Assembly: GCF_052072235.1 (NCBI RefSeq)
Contig: NZ_CM125436.1
Location: 5,388,001-5,452,000 of the forward strand
Length of the DNA: 64,000 bases
Source of the DNA: Brevibacillus_D fluminis_A
Lineage (GTDB): Bacteria; Bacillota; Bacilli; Brevibacillales; Brevibacillaceae
Reading direction: 5' to 3'
Within the stretch, counting starts at the first letter, position 1, and every line of letters starts with the position of its first letter. Shown one piece after another: positions 30,318-39,802 of this stretch. Below the pieces are notes generated by a model. The model searched no databases. It was given only the letters and a program-made list of their open reading frames with translations, and had not been told where the DNA came from. The translations under genes and the position numbers were made by a program.

Positions 30318-31348
30318 GTGGATTCAATCGTTTTTGGACCATGCGAGTCGGCCCGACCTCGCAATTGCTGCCGAAACGCGGCGTGATTGCTGCCATTGCG
30401 CTCATCGTGGCTACACTTGCAGTCGCAGTCGTCAGCACTGGTATGGGTGAAACCAATTACTCCCCTCTTGCGGTGTTAAAAGTTTTGCTCGGGCGAGGCG
30501 TGGAAGATCAAGTGCTGGTCATTCAGACGTTCCGGCTTCCACGGATTATTTGCGCTCTATTAGTCGGGCTCTCATTGGGCGCAGCAGGCGCAATTATGCA
30601 AGGCGTGGCGCGCAACCCGCTCGCCTCCCCGGACATTCTCGGCATTACCGGCGGTGCCTCGGTCGCCGCGGTTGCCTTTCTCACTTTATTTGAAACAATG
30701 AGCATCCAGTTCCTTCCGTTCGCGGCGTTTCTGGGCTCCGCTGTCGTCTCGGCGATCTTGTACGGATTGGCGTGGAAGAACGGGGTCACCCCGATGCGCC
30801 TGGTTTTGATCGGAATCGGGATCAAAGCGATCATGGCTGCCCTCACGACCACGCTGATTGTCAAAGCGCCCATTTATTTGACAGCCAAAGCGATGACGTG
30901 GCTGACCGGAAGCTTGTATGGCACACAGTGGACGGACGTCATCATGCTGCTGCCGTGGACCGTGGTGCTGCTTGGCCTCAGCATGGTGTTTGCCCGCAAC
31001 ATGAACGCCCTGCAAATGGGCGAAAGCATCGCCGCAGGAATCGGCAGCGCGGTCCAGCGCCAGCAGTTCGTCCTGATTCTTATATGTGTCGGCTTGAGCG
31101 GAGCAGCTGTCGGGATCGGCGGCGCGATCGGGTTCGTCGCCCTGCTCGCGCCACACATCGCCAAGCAATTGGTGGGGCCGTCCTTTGAAACGATGCTCCC
31201 TGTTTCGGCTATTGTCGGTGCTTTTATCGTCACCAGCGCCGATCTGATCGGACGCGTCGCCTTTTCTCCCGTCGATGTGCCGGTTGGCGCGATCACGTCA
31301 GCCATCGGGGCACCGTTCTTTATTTACTTGCTCTACAAAAACCGCTGA
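30314..31348 (+). CDS. FecCD-family iron-siderophore permease, subunit 2
   Basis: 344 residues. It starts inside the stop of the first permease (ATGA), implying translational coupling. It has the same family motifs: RLPRIICALLVGLSLGAAGA, MQGVARNPLASPDILGITGG and AIGFVALLAPHIAKQLVGP. It is an integral membrane protein that pairs with subunit 1, and its cytoplasmic loops contact the ATPase encoded next. Confidence 0.94.
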   Translation: MSGFNRFWTMRVGPTSQLLPKRGVIAAIALIVATLAVAVVSTGMGETNYSPLAVLKVLLGRGVEDQVLVIQTFRLPRIICALLVGLSLGAAGAIMQGVARNPLASPDILGITGGASVAAVAFLTLFETMSIQFLPFAAFLGSAVVSAILYGLAWKNGVTPMRLVLIGIGIKAIMAALTTTLIVKAPIYLTAKAMTWLTGSLYGTQWTDVIMLLPWTVVLLGLSMVFARNMNALQMGESIAAGIGSAVQRQQFVLILICVGLSGAAVGIGGAIGFVALLAPHIAKQLVGPSFETMLPVSAIVGAFIVTSADLIGRVAFSPVDVPVGAITSAIGAPFFIYLLYKNR

Positions 31349-31385
31349 CCATGCGCGGACAACATATGTATAGGAGGTACCCCTG

Positions 31386-32222
31386 ATGGCAACTTCTTTG
31401 GAAACGAAGCAACTTACGCTAACCTATGGCGAGAAGCCGATCATCGAAAATCTCGACCTGCACATCCCGCAAGGTCAGATCAGCGTGTTCATCGGAAAAA
31501 ACGGCTGCGGGAAATCGACGCTGCTCCGCTCGCTCGCCCGTTTGCTGAAGCCAAAGTCTGGCGCGATTTTGCTGGATGGCAAAGCCATCGACCAATGGCA
31601 AACCAAAGCGGTTGCCAAACGGCTCGCCATCCTGCCTCAAGGCCCTGTCGCTCCGGAGGGACTCACGATTCTCCAGCTGGTCAAGCAAGGACGCTATCCG
31701 TACCAAAGCTGGCTGTCCCAATGGTCAGAGGAAGATGAACGAATGGTCATGGGGGCGCTGCAAGCAACCAACCTTACCGATTTGGCGGAGCGCCCTGTCG
31801 ATTCGCTCTCCGGCGGCCAGCGTCAGCGCGCCTGGATCGCGATGACTCTCGCCCAAGGCACGGAGACGATCCTGCTGGACGAACCGACGACCTATCTCGA
31901 TCTCGCGCAGCAAATCGAGATTCTCGATCTTTTGTTTGAACTGAATGAAAAAGAACAGCGCACCATCGTAATGGTGCTGCATGATCTCAATCTCGCATGC
32001 CGCTACGCCCATCATATCGTCGCCGTCAACGACCGGACGATTTATGCGCAGGGCAGGCCCGAGGAGATCATCACCGAGCAGCTCGTGCGCGACGTCTTCC
32101 AGATGGAATGCCAGATCACCCGTGACCCGCTTTACGGATCGCCGATGTGCATCCCATACGGAAAAGGGCGGCGCCCACAGCAAGCACAGGTGCGTGAATT
32201 GGTCGCCAGCGGAAGATTATAA
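31386..32222 (+). CDS. Iron-siderophore ABC transporter ATP-binding protein
   Basis: 278 residues from ATG 31386 behind AGGAGG. Walker A GKNGCGKST (37-45), Q-loop LPQGPVAPEG, signature LSGGQRQRAWIAMTLAQG, Walker B ILLDEPTTYLDL and H-loop MVLHDLN are all present. It is the FecE/FhuC-type motor for the two preceding permeases. Confidence 0.95.
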   Translation: MATSLETKQLTLTYGEKPIIENLDLHIPQGQISVFIGKNGCGKSTLLRSLARLLKPKSGAILLDGKAIDQWQTKAVAKRLAILPQGPVAPEGLTILQLVKQGRYPYQSWLSQWSEEDERMVMGALQATNLTDLAERPVDSLSGGQRQRAWIAMTLAQGTETILLDEPTTYLDLAQQIEILDLLFELNEKEQRTIVMVLHDLNLACRYAHHIVAVNDRTIYAQGRPEEIITEQLVRDVFQMECQITRDPLYGSPMCIPYGKGRRPQQAQVRELVASGRL

Positions 32223-32227
32223 AAAAA

Positions 32228-32271
32228 CAAAGCCCTTTCTCGGCGGATCAACCGTAGAAAGGGCTTTTTGC
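32228..32271. terminator. Bidirectional terminator
   Basis: AAAGCCCTTTCT (32229-32240) pairs with AGAAAGGGCTTT (32256-32267), with T-rich ends on both strands. It separates the transporter operon from the convergent VOC gene. Confidence 0.88.
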
Positions 32272-32277
32272 ATGGTC

Positions 32278-32658
32278 TTATTTTTTCTCCAGGATTGCGA
32301 AGTAATTATCTTCCTCATCGGCAAAGTTAAACACTCTGCCGGTCGGCATCTGTACGATTTCCCCGACTTTGACCTGCTTGCTTGATAAGTCACGATACAT
32401 GTCATCGAGGTTTTCCGTAAAAAACAGTAATGAAGGCGTTCCAAGGTTCAATCCTGGTGACATTTTCGCCACGAATTCTTTATTGTGTAAAACAAGGCTT
32501 GTCTCTGCGCCATGTTTCGGGGCGATTTCGATCCATCTCATGCCCTGACCGTTGTTTTCTTCCGAAACGACATGAAAACCTACTTTTTCGGTCCAAAACT
32601 GTACTGCCTCATCCTGGTTGTTGACGTACAACATAATTTGGCCAATTTTGTGAATCAT
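32278..32658 (-). CDS. VOC (glyoxalase/bleomycin-resistance) superfamily protein
   Basis: 126 residues from ATG 32658; an in-frame GTG at 32670 sits on the ribosome site and is less likely. It has the two beta-alpha-beta-beta-beta modules of the family: QIMLYVNNQDEAVQFWTEKV with GFHVVSE, and FFTENLDDMYRDLSSKQVKV with VFNFADEEDNYFAIL. Family members include metal-dependent lyases, dioxygenases and antibiotic-binding proteins; the substrate cannot be told. Confidence 0.88.
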   Translation of the reverse strand: MIHKIGQIMLYVNNQDEAVQFWTEKVGFHVVSEENNGQGMRWIEIAPKHGAETSLVLHNKEFVAKMSPGLNLGTPSLLFFTENLDDMYRDLSSKQVKVGEIVQMPTGRVFNFADEEDNYFAILEKK

Positions 32659-32934
32659 TGCCTTCTTCACTCCCTTTTAAAAGTAACTGCCAAACCCACT
32701 GTCCCCATTCTTTTCCACAACCAAGTTATTCGATACCCAAGTCCACTGTTTTCCTTGCTTTTACTTTCTATTCTAGCATCTCATATCCTCTAACTTTTCT
32801 TATCAATTGCGATTTTTTCGTAATTGCCACTCAATCATGCCTGTTCATCCCCCAAACCACCTACCTTCGTACATAGTCTGATTGCCCATCCTGCGCTACA
32901 CTTGATAGGACAGCCACGCAAGGAGGTTTTCTGC

Positions 32935-33624
32935 ATGATCGGTATTTTAGCAGGCATGGGGCCGAAATCAACAGGCCCATTCGTCGATAAAGTCGTCGAG
33001 CAATGCCAGATGATTTATGGGGCCACGTATGACATGGACTTTCCCCATATGATGGTTTACTCCTGTCCCACCCCCTTTTATTTCGACAGGCCGGTATGCC
33101 ATGAGGAGATGGAGCAGGCAATCATCGCCGGCGCGCAAAAGCTGGAAAGCACGGGCGCAGCTTTTATCGCCATGCCGTGCAACACGGCACACCTCTACTT
33201 CGCCAACGTACAGCATTCCCTCTCTATTCCGCTTCTGAATATGGTCGCGGAGACACTGAAGGAAATCCCCGCCCATGCAAAAAAAGTCGCGCTTCTGGCA
33301 ACAAACGCCACCGTTGAGGCAGGCATTTATCAAGACGCGCTCGCGAAGCAGGCGATTGAACCAGTCCATCACGCCGCATGGCAGGATACCGTCAATCAGC
33401 TGATCACAGCGATCAAGCTCGGTCAGATCGACGATGCCGTAAAGCTGTGGAGTTCGCTCAGCCTTGAGCTGGCAGATTCGGTTGATGCCGCGATCATCGC
33501 CTGCACCGATTTGAATGTGGTGCTGGACAAGGCGGCACATCCCGTCCATCTGGTCGACTCGTCTGCCTGCCTCGCCCGTGCAACGGTGAATCGCTATTTA
33601 TCTCTTGCCACCAAGAACGACTGA
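32935..33624 (+). CDS. Aspartate/glutamate racemase family protein
   Basis: 229 residues from ATG 32935 behind AAGGAGG; the frame extends upstream without a ribosome site. Both catalytic cysteines of the family are in place, in AMPCNTAHLY and IIACTDLNVV, with the N-terminal IGILAGMGPKSTGPFVDKV. It probably racemises a D/L amino acid without cofactor (RacX/YgeA-like). The exact substrate is unknown. Confidence 0.88.
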   Translation: MIGILAGMGPKSTGPFVDKVVEQCQMIYGATYDMDFPHMMVYSCPTPFYFDRPVCHEEMEQAIIAGAQKLESTGAAFIAMPCNTAHLYFANVQHSLSIPLLNMVAETLKEIPAHAKKVALLATNATVEAGIYQDALAKQAIEPVHHAAWQDTVNQLITAIKLGQIDDAVKLWSSLSLELADSVDAAIIACTDLNVVLDKAAHPVHLVDSSACLARATVNRYLSLATKND

Positions 33625-33751
33625 TGACGAACCGGCACAATAAGAAAAACTTCTTTCAGAAGCCCTTTCAAGAAGCAGGTCCTTCGAACTGTGGATGTTT
33701 TTACCGATGCTTATGCTGGAAGTGACGCTGAGGTACTCCGTCTTCCGCTCC

Positions 33752-33783
33752 AGAATTTATAAGCGCAAGCACTTATAAATTCT
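33752..33783. other. 12-bp inverted repeat downstream of the racemase gene
   Basis: AGAATTTATAAG (33752-33763) pairs with CTTATAAATTCT (33772-33783) around CGCAAGCA. It is AT-rich without a T-run; the role is unclear. Confidence 0.55.
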
Positions 33784-33793
33784 TATACGATCA

Positions 33794-33835
33794 AAAAAAT
33801 GCTCCCCCGACCAAAATCGGGAGAGCACTTTTTTA
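33794..33835 (-). terminator. Terminator of the glycolytic operon
   Basis: GCTCTCCCGA pairs with TCGGGGGAGC with one mismatch, and ATTTTTTT follows on the minus strand. It lies just after the eno stop. Confidence 0.88.
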
Positions 33836-33840
33836 TTTCC

Positions 33841-35127
33841 TTACTTCTTCAGGTTGTAGAAAGCCGCGCGGCCGCCATAATGTGCGGTATCGCCCAATTC
33901 GTCCTCAATGCGGAGCAATTGGTTGTATTTCGCCACACGGTCGGTACGGGATGGCGCACCTGTTTTGATTTGACCCGCGTTGGTTGCAACCGCGATGTCA
34001 GCGATTGTGGAGTCTTCGGTTTCACCGGAACGGTGGGAGATCACCGCTGTGTAACCAGCGCGTTTCGCCATTTCGATCGCATCGAATGTTTCGGTCAGCG
34101 TACCGATTTGGTTTACTTTGACGAGGATGGAGTTACCGGTGCTGTTCTCGATACCGCGAGCCAGACGCGCGGTGTTGGTTACGAACAGGTCGTCGCCAAC
34201 AAGCTGCACTTTGCTGCCCAAACGGTCGGTCAGCGCTTTCCAGCCATCCCAGTCGTCCTCGGACAAGCCGTCCTCAATCGAAATGATCGGGTATTTGCTT
34301 ACCAAATCTTCGTAGAACGCGATCATTTCTTCCGTCGATTTCACAACGCCTTCGCCTTCGAAATGATAGCTTCCGTCTTTATACATTTCAGTAGCTGCTA
34401 CGTCGAGCGCGAGGAATACGTCTTTGCCTGCCTCGTAGCCAGCAGCCTTGATTGCTTCCAAAATCGTGGTGATCGCTTCTTCATTGGATTTCAGGTTTGG
34501 AGCGAAACCGCCCTCATCGCCTACCGCTGTGTTCAAGCCTTTGCTGCTCAACACTTTTTTCAGGGAGTGGAAAATTTCCGCACCTGTGCGCAGCGCTTCC
34601 GCAAACGTTTCAGCGCCTACCGGCATCACCATGAATTCCTGGATGTCTACGGTGTTATCCGCATGCTTACCGCCGTTCAGGATGTTCATCATTGGCACTG
34701 GCAATGTTTTTGCATTGAAGCCGCCCAGGTAGTTGTAAAGCGGAATTCCCAGCGATGTCGCTGCTGCGCGCGCTACTGCCATCGATACACCGAGGATCGC
34801 GTTTGCGCCCAGCTTTGCTTTGTTTGGCGTGCCATCCAGCTGCAGCATCGTCATATCGATGCCGACTTGGTCAAACACGTCCATGCCGATGATTTCTTCG
34901 GCGATGATCTCGTTTACGTTTTTCACAGCTTGCAGTACGCCTTTGCCAAGGTAACGGGACTTGTCGCCATCGCGCAGCTCAACCGCTTCATACGCACCTG
35001 TAGATGCGCCGGACGGCACCGCAGCGCGGCCCAAAGAACCGTCTTCCAAATACACTTCCACTTCTACCGTCGGGTTCCCGCGGGAGTCCATAACCTCGCG
35101 TGCATACACATCAGTAATCATTGTCAT
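33841..35127 (-). CDS. eno: Enolase
   Basis: 428 residues. It dehydrates 2-phosphoglycerate to phosphoenolpyruvate. Conserved blocks: ARE(V)MDSRGNPTVEVEV, GASTGAYEAVELRDGD, the metal-site SIEDGLSEDDWDGW, GDDLFVTN, and SHRSGETEDSTIADIAVATN with the catalytic Lys in LVKVNQIGTL. ATG 35127, or 35121, follows GGGG. It is the last gene of gap-pgk-tpiA-gpmI-eno. Confidence 0.99.
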   Translation of the reverse strand: MTMITDVYAREVMDSRGNPTVEVEVYLEDGSLGRAAVPSGASTGAYEAVELRDGDKSRYLGKGVLQAVKNVNEIIAEEIIGMDVFDQVGIDMTMLQLDGTPNKAKLGANAILGVSMAVARAAATSLGIPLYNYLGGFNAKTLPVPMMNILNGGKHADNTVDIQEFMVMPVGAETFAEALRTGAEIFHSLKKVLSSKGLNTAVGDEGGFAPNLKSNEEAITTILEAIKAAGYEAGKDVFLALDVAATEMYKDGSYHFEGEGVVKSTEEMIAFYEDLVSKYPIISIEDGLSEDDWDGWKALTDRLGSKVQLVGDDLFVTNTARLARGIENSTGNSILVKVNQIGTLTETFDAIEMAKRAGYTAVISHRSGETEDSTIADIAVATNAGQIKTGAPSRTDRVAKYNQLLRIEDELGDTAHYGGRAAFYNLKK

Positions 35128-35140
35128 CTCAACCCAGCCC

Positions 35141-36694
35141 CTATCTTCTTTCGTCTTTTTGCAAAAGAGAACGTCCTGTCATCTCTTTTGGTTGTGGCAC
35201 ACCTAATAACTCTACCATTGTCGGGGACAAGTCGGCAAGAATCCCGTCTTCACGAAGCGTGACGCCTTCCTTCGTAACGATCACCGGAACGGGATATGTG
35301 CTGTGTGAAGTGATCGGACGGCCTGCCGGGTCCAGCATCAGATCGGCATTGCCGTGGTCTGCCGTGATGATCGCGACGCCGCCTTTGGCCAAAATCGCAT
35401 CGACGACGCGGCCCAGGCACGCATCGACGGTTTCTACCGCTTTGATGGTAGGCTCCATCATGCCGGAGTGCCCTACCATGTCGCAGTTGGCGAAATTGAG
35501 AATGATCGCGTCAAAATTCTCAGCCTCGATCTCCGCAACAACGGCATCCGTGACTTCATTCGCGCTCATCTCCGGCTGGAGATCGTACGTCGCCACTTTC
35601 GGGGACGGGATCAAAATCCGTTTCTCTCCCGGGAATTCCGCTTCACGACCGCCGCTGAAGAAGAAGGTGACGTGCGGGTATTTTTCGGTTTCGGCAATCC
35701 GCAGCTGCGTCAGGCCGTTTTGCGCCAATACCTCGCCAAGCGTATTGTCCAGATTGGCCGGCTTGTATGCTACGTAGCCGTCCACCGTCTCGCTGAAATG
35801 GGTCAAGCAAACATAGTGCAGGTCGCGCGGGTGGTCTACGCCGCGGTCAAATCCACGGAAGTCTTCATTCGTGAACGCCTGCGAGATTTGAATCGCCCGG
35901 TCCGGACGGAAGTTGAAGAAAATGATCGAGTCGCCGCTTGCGATTTTGCCGATCGGCTGGTCCGCCTCGTCGACGATTACCGTCGGCATGACGAATTCAT
36001 CCATGATCGATTTCTCGTAGGATTCCTTCACCGCTTTGATCGGATCCTGATAGTGCGGCGCGTCGCCATAAACCATCGCGCGATACGCCTTTTCGATCCG
36101 CTCCCAGCGCTTGTCGCGGTCCATTGCATAATAGCGGCCTTGCACCGTAGCGATTTTCCCTACGCCCAGCTCATCGATCTTGGCCTGCAGCTCCTCGATA
36201 TAGCCGACAGCGCTGTCCGGCGCCACGTCCCGTCCATCGAGGAAGGCATGGATGTTCACATCGGTGAAATCATTTTTTTTCGCCAGCTCCAGCAAAGCGA
36301 ACAGGTGGCGGATATGGCTGTGAACGCCGCCATCGGAAAGCAAGCCGAACAGGTGCAACTTTTTGTTGTTCGTTTTGGCATGCACGATCGCATCGCGCAG
36401 CGTGTCATTTTCAAAAAAGCCGCCTTCCTTGATGTCCTTCGTAATCCGTGTCAAATCTTGATAAACGACGCGTCCTGCGCCGATATTCAAGTGGCCCACC
36501 TCTGAGTTCCCCATTTGCCCTTCCGGCAAACCTACCGCCAATCCGCTCGCTTCCAGCGTCGCATGCGGAAACCGGGACCAGTATCGTTCAAAGTTAGGCT
36601 TCTTCGCCTGTGCGACGGCGTTTCCGTACGTTTCCCCACGCAGGGCAAAGCCGTCGATAATAAGCAATGCTACCGGTTTTGGTCGTTGTGTCAC
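35141..36694 (-). CDS. gpmI: Cofactor-independent phosphoglycerate mutase
   Basis: 517 residues from GTG 36694 behind GAGGGGG. It interconverts 3- and 2-phosphoglycerate with two Mn ions. The catalytic Ser lies in GQMGNSEVGHLNIGAGR. Metal-binding blocks include LLIDGFALRGE, HLFGLLSDGGVHSH, FLDGRDVAPDSA and ITADHGNADLM. In Bacillus this enzyme's Mn dependence links it to sporulation metabolism. Confidence 0.98.
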   Translation of the reverse strand: MTQRPKPVALLIIDGFALRGETYGNAVAQAKKPNFERYWSRFPHATLEASGLAVGLPEGQMGNSEVGHLNIGAGRVVYQDLTRITKDIKEGGFFENDTLRDAIVHAKTNNKKLHLFGLLSDGGVHSHIRHLFALLELAKKNDFTDVNIHAFLDGRDVAPDSAVGYIEELQAKIDELGVGKIATVQGRYYAMDRDKRWERIEKAYRAMVYGDAPHYQDPIKAVKESYEKSIMDEFVMPTVIVDEADQPIGKIASGDSIIFFNFRPDRAIQISQAFTNEDFRGFDRGVDHPRDLHYVCLTHFSETVDGYVAYKPANLDNTLGEVLAQNGLTQLRIAETEKYPHVTFFFSGGREAEFPGEKRILIPSPKVATYDLQPEMSANEVTDAVVAEIEAENFDAIILNFANCDMVGHSGMMEPTIKAVETVDACLGRVVDAILAKGGVAIITADHGNADLMLDPAGRPITSHSTYPVPVIVTKEGVTLREDGILADLSPTMVELLGVPQPKEMTGRSLLQKDERR

Positions 36695-36700
36695 GTCTGT

Positions 36701-37465
36701 TTACCCCCTCGCTGCCGAGGCACCTGCCACCAATTGCACAAACCCGTCAACGGTGAGGCTGGCTCCTCCAACCAATGCGCCGTCGATGTCCGACTGACGC
36801 AAGTATCCTTCAATATTGTCCGGCTTCACGCTTCCGCCGTATTGGATGCGAACTGCAGCCGCCGCTTCCGCTCCGAATTGCCGCTCAACGCAGCCGCGAA
36901 TGTAACCGATCGTTTTGTTCGCGTCTTCCGCCGTCGAAGACTTGCCGGTACCGATGGCCCAGATCGGTTCGTATGCGATGACGATCTGCTTCACCTGATC
37001 GCTGGTCAAACCGTTCAATGCCGCTTCCGTTTGCGTACGGACAACCTGCTCGGTGCTGCCGCTTTCAAACTCGGCAAGCGACTCGCCCACGCAGACGATC
37101 GGCAGCAAGCCATGGCCAAGCGCAGCGAGCACTTTTTTGTTCACCGTCTCGTCGGTTTCGTTGAAATATTGGCGACGCTCCGAATGACCAATAATCACGT
37201 ATTTCACGCCGATTTCCTTCAGCATCAGCGGGCTGATCTCCCCGGTGAATGCTCCCTGGTCAGCAAAATGCACGTTTTGCGCGCCGAGCGCATAAGGCGT
37301 TCCTTGGAAAATGCCAGCCAAAGCCGACAGCGTCGTAAATGGGGCGCAGATTACCTGCTCGACGCCCTCGATCGCTTTCGTCGCTGTCAATTGCTTGGCG
37401 AAATCAGTTGCCTCCGCAATGGTTTTAAACATCTTCCAGTTTCCTGCGATAATCGGTGTTCTCAC
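36701..37465 (-). CDS. tpiA: Triosephosphate isomerase
   Basis: 254 residues from GTG 37465, chosen because family members begin MRTPIIAGNWKMFK and GGGTGGG precedes it. Catalytic residues are in GNWKMFK (Lys), IGHSERRQYF (His) and AYEPIWAIGTGKSS (Glu); the phosphate loop is QYGGSVKPDN. It ends 6 bp before the gpmI start. Confidence 0.98.
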   Translation of the reverse strand: MRTPIIAGNWKMFKTIAEATDFAKQLTATKAIEGVEQVICAPFTTLSALAGIFQGTPYALGAQNVHFADQGAFTGEISPLMLKEIGVKYVIIGHSERRQYFNETDETVNKKVLAALGHGLLPIVCVGESLAEFESGSTEQVVRTQTEAALNGLTSDQVKQIVIAYEPIWAIGTGKSSTAEDANKTIGYIRGCVERQFGAEAAAAVRIQYGGSVKPDNIEGYLRQSDIDGALVGGASLTVDGFVQLVAGASAARG

Positions 37466-37480
37466 GTTCGCACCCACCCT

Positions 37481-38662
37481 TTATTTGTCTTGTAACACGG
37501 TTACGCCAGGCAGCTCCTTGCCTTCCATGAATTCCAGCGAAGCGCCGCCGCCCGTGGAAATGTGCGTCATTTTTTCAGCTACGCCAGCTTTTTCAACGGC
37601 TGCCACGGAGTCGCCGCCACCGATGATGGTCGTCCCGGAGCAAGCTGCCATCGCTTCTGCAACCGCCATCGTTCCTTTTGCAAAAGCGTCCATTTCAAAT
37701 ACGCCCATCGGCCCGTTCCAAATGACGGTTTTGGACGACTCCACCGCCTTGCGAAACACCTCAGCCGATTTCGGTCCGATGTCGAGCGCCATCCAGCCAT
37801 CAGGAATTTCTTCGATGGATACGGTTTTCGTAGCTGCATCAGCCGCGAATTTGTCTGCGACAACCACATCAACCGGCATCAAAAGCGATACGCCGCGGTC
37901 TGCCGCCTGCTTCATCAGCGTGCGAGCCAGGTCCAGCTTGTCTTCTTCACACAGAGAAGCGCCGACGCTGTATCCCTGCGCCTTAATAAAGGTGTTGGCC
38001 ATTCCGCCGCCGATGATCAATGTATCTACCTTTGTCAGCAAATTCTCGATCACGGCGATTTTATCTTTTACCTTGGCACCGCCGACAATTGCGGTAAACG
38101 GACGCTCTGGTTTGGACAGCGCGCCGCCAAGGAATTGAATTTCCTTTTCCATCAAAAATCCGGCAACAGCCGGTATGTATTGCGCGATTCCAGCTGTGGA
38201 GGCATGTGCGCGGTGCGCCGCCCCGAAAGCATCATTGACAAAGAAATCAGCCAACTTGGCAAACTGCTTCGCCAGTTCCGGATCGTTCTTCTCTTCACCC
38301 GCATGGAAACGGACGTTTTCGAGCAGCAACACATCGCCGTTTTGCATGGCGGCTACCGCCTGCTCCACCGCTTCCCCTGTCGACTCGTCCAGCTTTTTCA
38401 CCGGCTTGCCAAGCAGCTTGGCCAAATGCTCGCCTACTGCGGTCAAACGCATGTCCTCCACGACAGCACCTTTTGGACGGCCGAAATGGCTTGCCAAAAT
38501 CACTTTCGCCCCTGACTCAATCAGGTGGGAAATCGTCGGGAGCGCCGCGCGGATACGGGTATCATCGGTAATGGTCCCCTCCGCCATCGGAACGTTGAAA
38601 TCGACACGGCAAAAAACGCGCGCACCAGCCAATTCGATATCACGGATCGACTTTTTGTTCAC
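37481..38662 (-). CDS. pgk: Phosphoglycerate kinase
   Basis: 393 residues from GTG 38662, 9 nt after AAGGAGG; a TTG two codons upstream is too close to it. The N-domain has FCRVDFNVP and SHFGRPKG, and the C-domain has the nucleotide-binding GGAKVKDKIAVIENLL and IIGGGDSVAAVEKAG. It makes ATP from 1,3-bisphosphoglycerate. Confidence 0.98.
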   Translation of the reverse strand: MNKKSIRDIELAGARVFCRVDFNVPMAEGTITDDTRIRAALPTISHLIESGAKVILASHFGRPKGAVVEDMRLTAVGEHLAKLLGKPVKKLDESTGEAVEQAVAAMQNGDVLLLENVRFHAGEEKNDPELAKQFAKLADFFVNDAFGAAHRAHASTAGIAQYIPAVAGFLMEKEIQFLGGALSKPERPFTAIVGGAKVKDKIAVIENLLTKVDTLIIGGGMANTFIKAQGYSVGASLCEEDKLDLARTLMKQAADRGVSLLMPVDVVVADKFAADAATKTVSIEEIPDGWMALDIGPKSAEVFRKAVESSKTVIWNGPMGVFEMDAFAKGTMAVAEAMAACSGTTIIGGGDSVAAVEKAGVAEKMTHISTGGGASLEFMEGKELPGVTVLQDK

Positions 38663-38771
38663 GTACAAAAACCTCCTTATAACGCATACGTATCATAAAC
38701 TTTTGATCATAGGGAAAAGGGAGATGCTGATTTGACTGCTCTCCCTTTCCACAACATTTCTATTGTACGTT

Positions 38772-39779
38772 TTACAAGCCACGCTGTGCAACATACTGGC
38801 ACAGATCGATGACACGGTTGGAGTAACCCCACTCGTTGTCATACCAGGAAACGACCTTCACCATATTGCCTTCGAGCACCATCGTAGACAGCGCATCGAT
38901 TGTCGAAGAAGCCGGGTTGCCATTGTAGTCGCTCGATACAAGCGGCTCTTCGGAGTAAGCCAGGATGCCTTTCAGCGGACCTTCTGCCGCTTCTTTCAGC
39001 ACGCTGTTCAGCTCTTCTACCGTTACATCTGTTTTCAATTCAGCCACCAGGTCGACAACGGATACGTTTGGCGTAGGCACGCGCATCGAGAAGCCGTTCA
39101 GTTTGCCTTTCAGCTCTGGCAGTACTAATGCAACTGCTTTCGCCGCGCCTGTGGAGGTTGGAATGATGTTGGTTGCCGCTGCGCGTGCGCGACGCAAGTC
39201 TTTGTGCGGCAAGTCAAGGATTTGCTGGTCATTGGTGTAAGAGTGAACCGTCGTCATCAGACCGCGGACGATGCCGAACTTGTCGTTCAACACTTTTGCG
39301 AATGGCGCCAGGCAGTTGGTTGTGCAGGAAGCGTTGGAGATGACGGTATGCTGCGCTGGATCATACTTGTCTTCGTTTACGCCCATCACGATGGTAATAT
39401 CCTCGTTGGTAGCAGGTGCGGAAATGATAACTTTTTTTGCGCCGCCTTCCAGGTGCTTCGCAGCGTCTTCGCGCTTTGTGAAGCGGCCTGTCGATTCAAT
39501 TACGATTTCCACGCCGTACTCGCCCCAAGGCAGCTTAGCCGGTTCGCGCTCAGCCAAAACTTTGATTTCTTTGCCATTGACGATCAATGTGCCTTCTCCC
39601 GCTTCGACAGGCAGATCGAGCACGCCGTGCACGGAGTCATATTTCAGCAAGTGAGCCAGCGTTTTCGCATCCGTCAGGTCATTGATCGCTACGATCTCGA
39701 TATTGTCCTGTTTCAGCGCTGCTCGGAAAACGTTACGACCAATTCGTCCAAAACCATTAATCCCAATTTTCAACATCAT
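38772..39779 (-). CDS. gap: Glyceraldehyde-3-phosphate dehydrogenase (NAD type)
   Basis: 335 residues. The catalytic Cys is in SNASCTTNCLAPFAKVL, NAD binding in GINGFGRIGRNVFRAA, and the C-terminal SWYDNEWGYSNRVIDL is conserved. Position 32-equivalent residues (INDLTDAKTLAHLLKYDS) indicate the NAD-specific glycolytic form. ATG 39779, or the adjacent ATG 39776, follows AGGAGG. Confidence 0.98.
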   Translation of the reverse strand: MMLKIGINGFGRIGRNVFRAALKQDNIEIVAINDLTDAKTLAHLLKYDSVHGVLDLPVEAGEGTLIVNGKEIKVLAEREPAKLPWGEYGVEIVIESTGRFTKREDAAKHLEGGAKKVIISAPATNEDITIVMGVNEDKYDPAQHTVISNASCTTNCLAPFAKVLNDKFGIVRGLMTTVHSYTNDQQILDLPHKDLRRARAAATNIIPTSTGAAKAVALVLPELKGKLNGFSMRVPTPNVSVVDLVAELKTDVTVEELNSVLKEAAEGPLKGILAYSEEPLVSSDYNGNPASSTIDALSTMVLEGNMVKVVSWYDNEWGYSNRVIDLCQYVAQRGL

Positions 39780-39802
39780 TCATTCCTCCTGAGTATCGTT
39801 AT

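Noticed and set aside
33799..38515. Long + strand ORFs of up to 487 codons opposite eno, gpmI, tpiA and pgk
   Set aside because: They are antisense frames created by codon bias of strongly conserved glycolytic genes, with no ribosome sites.
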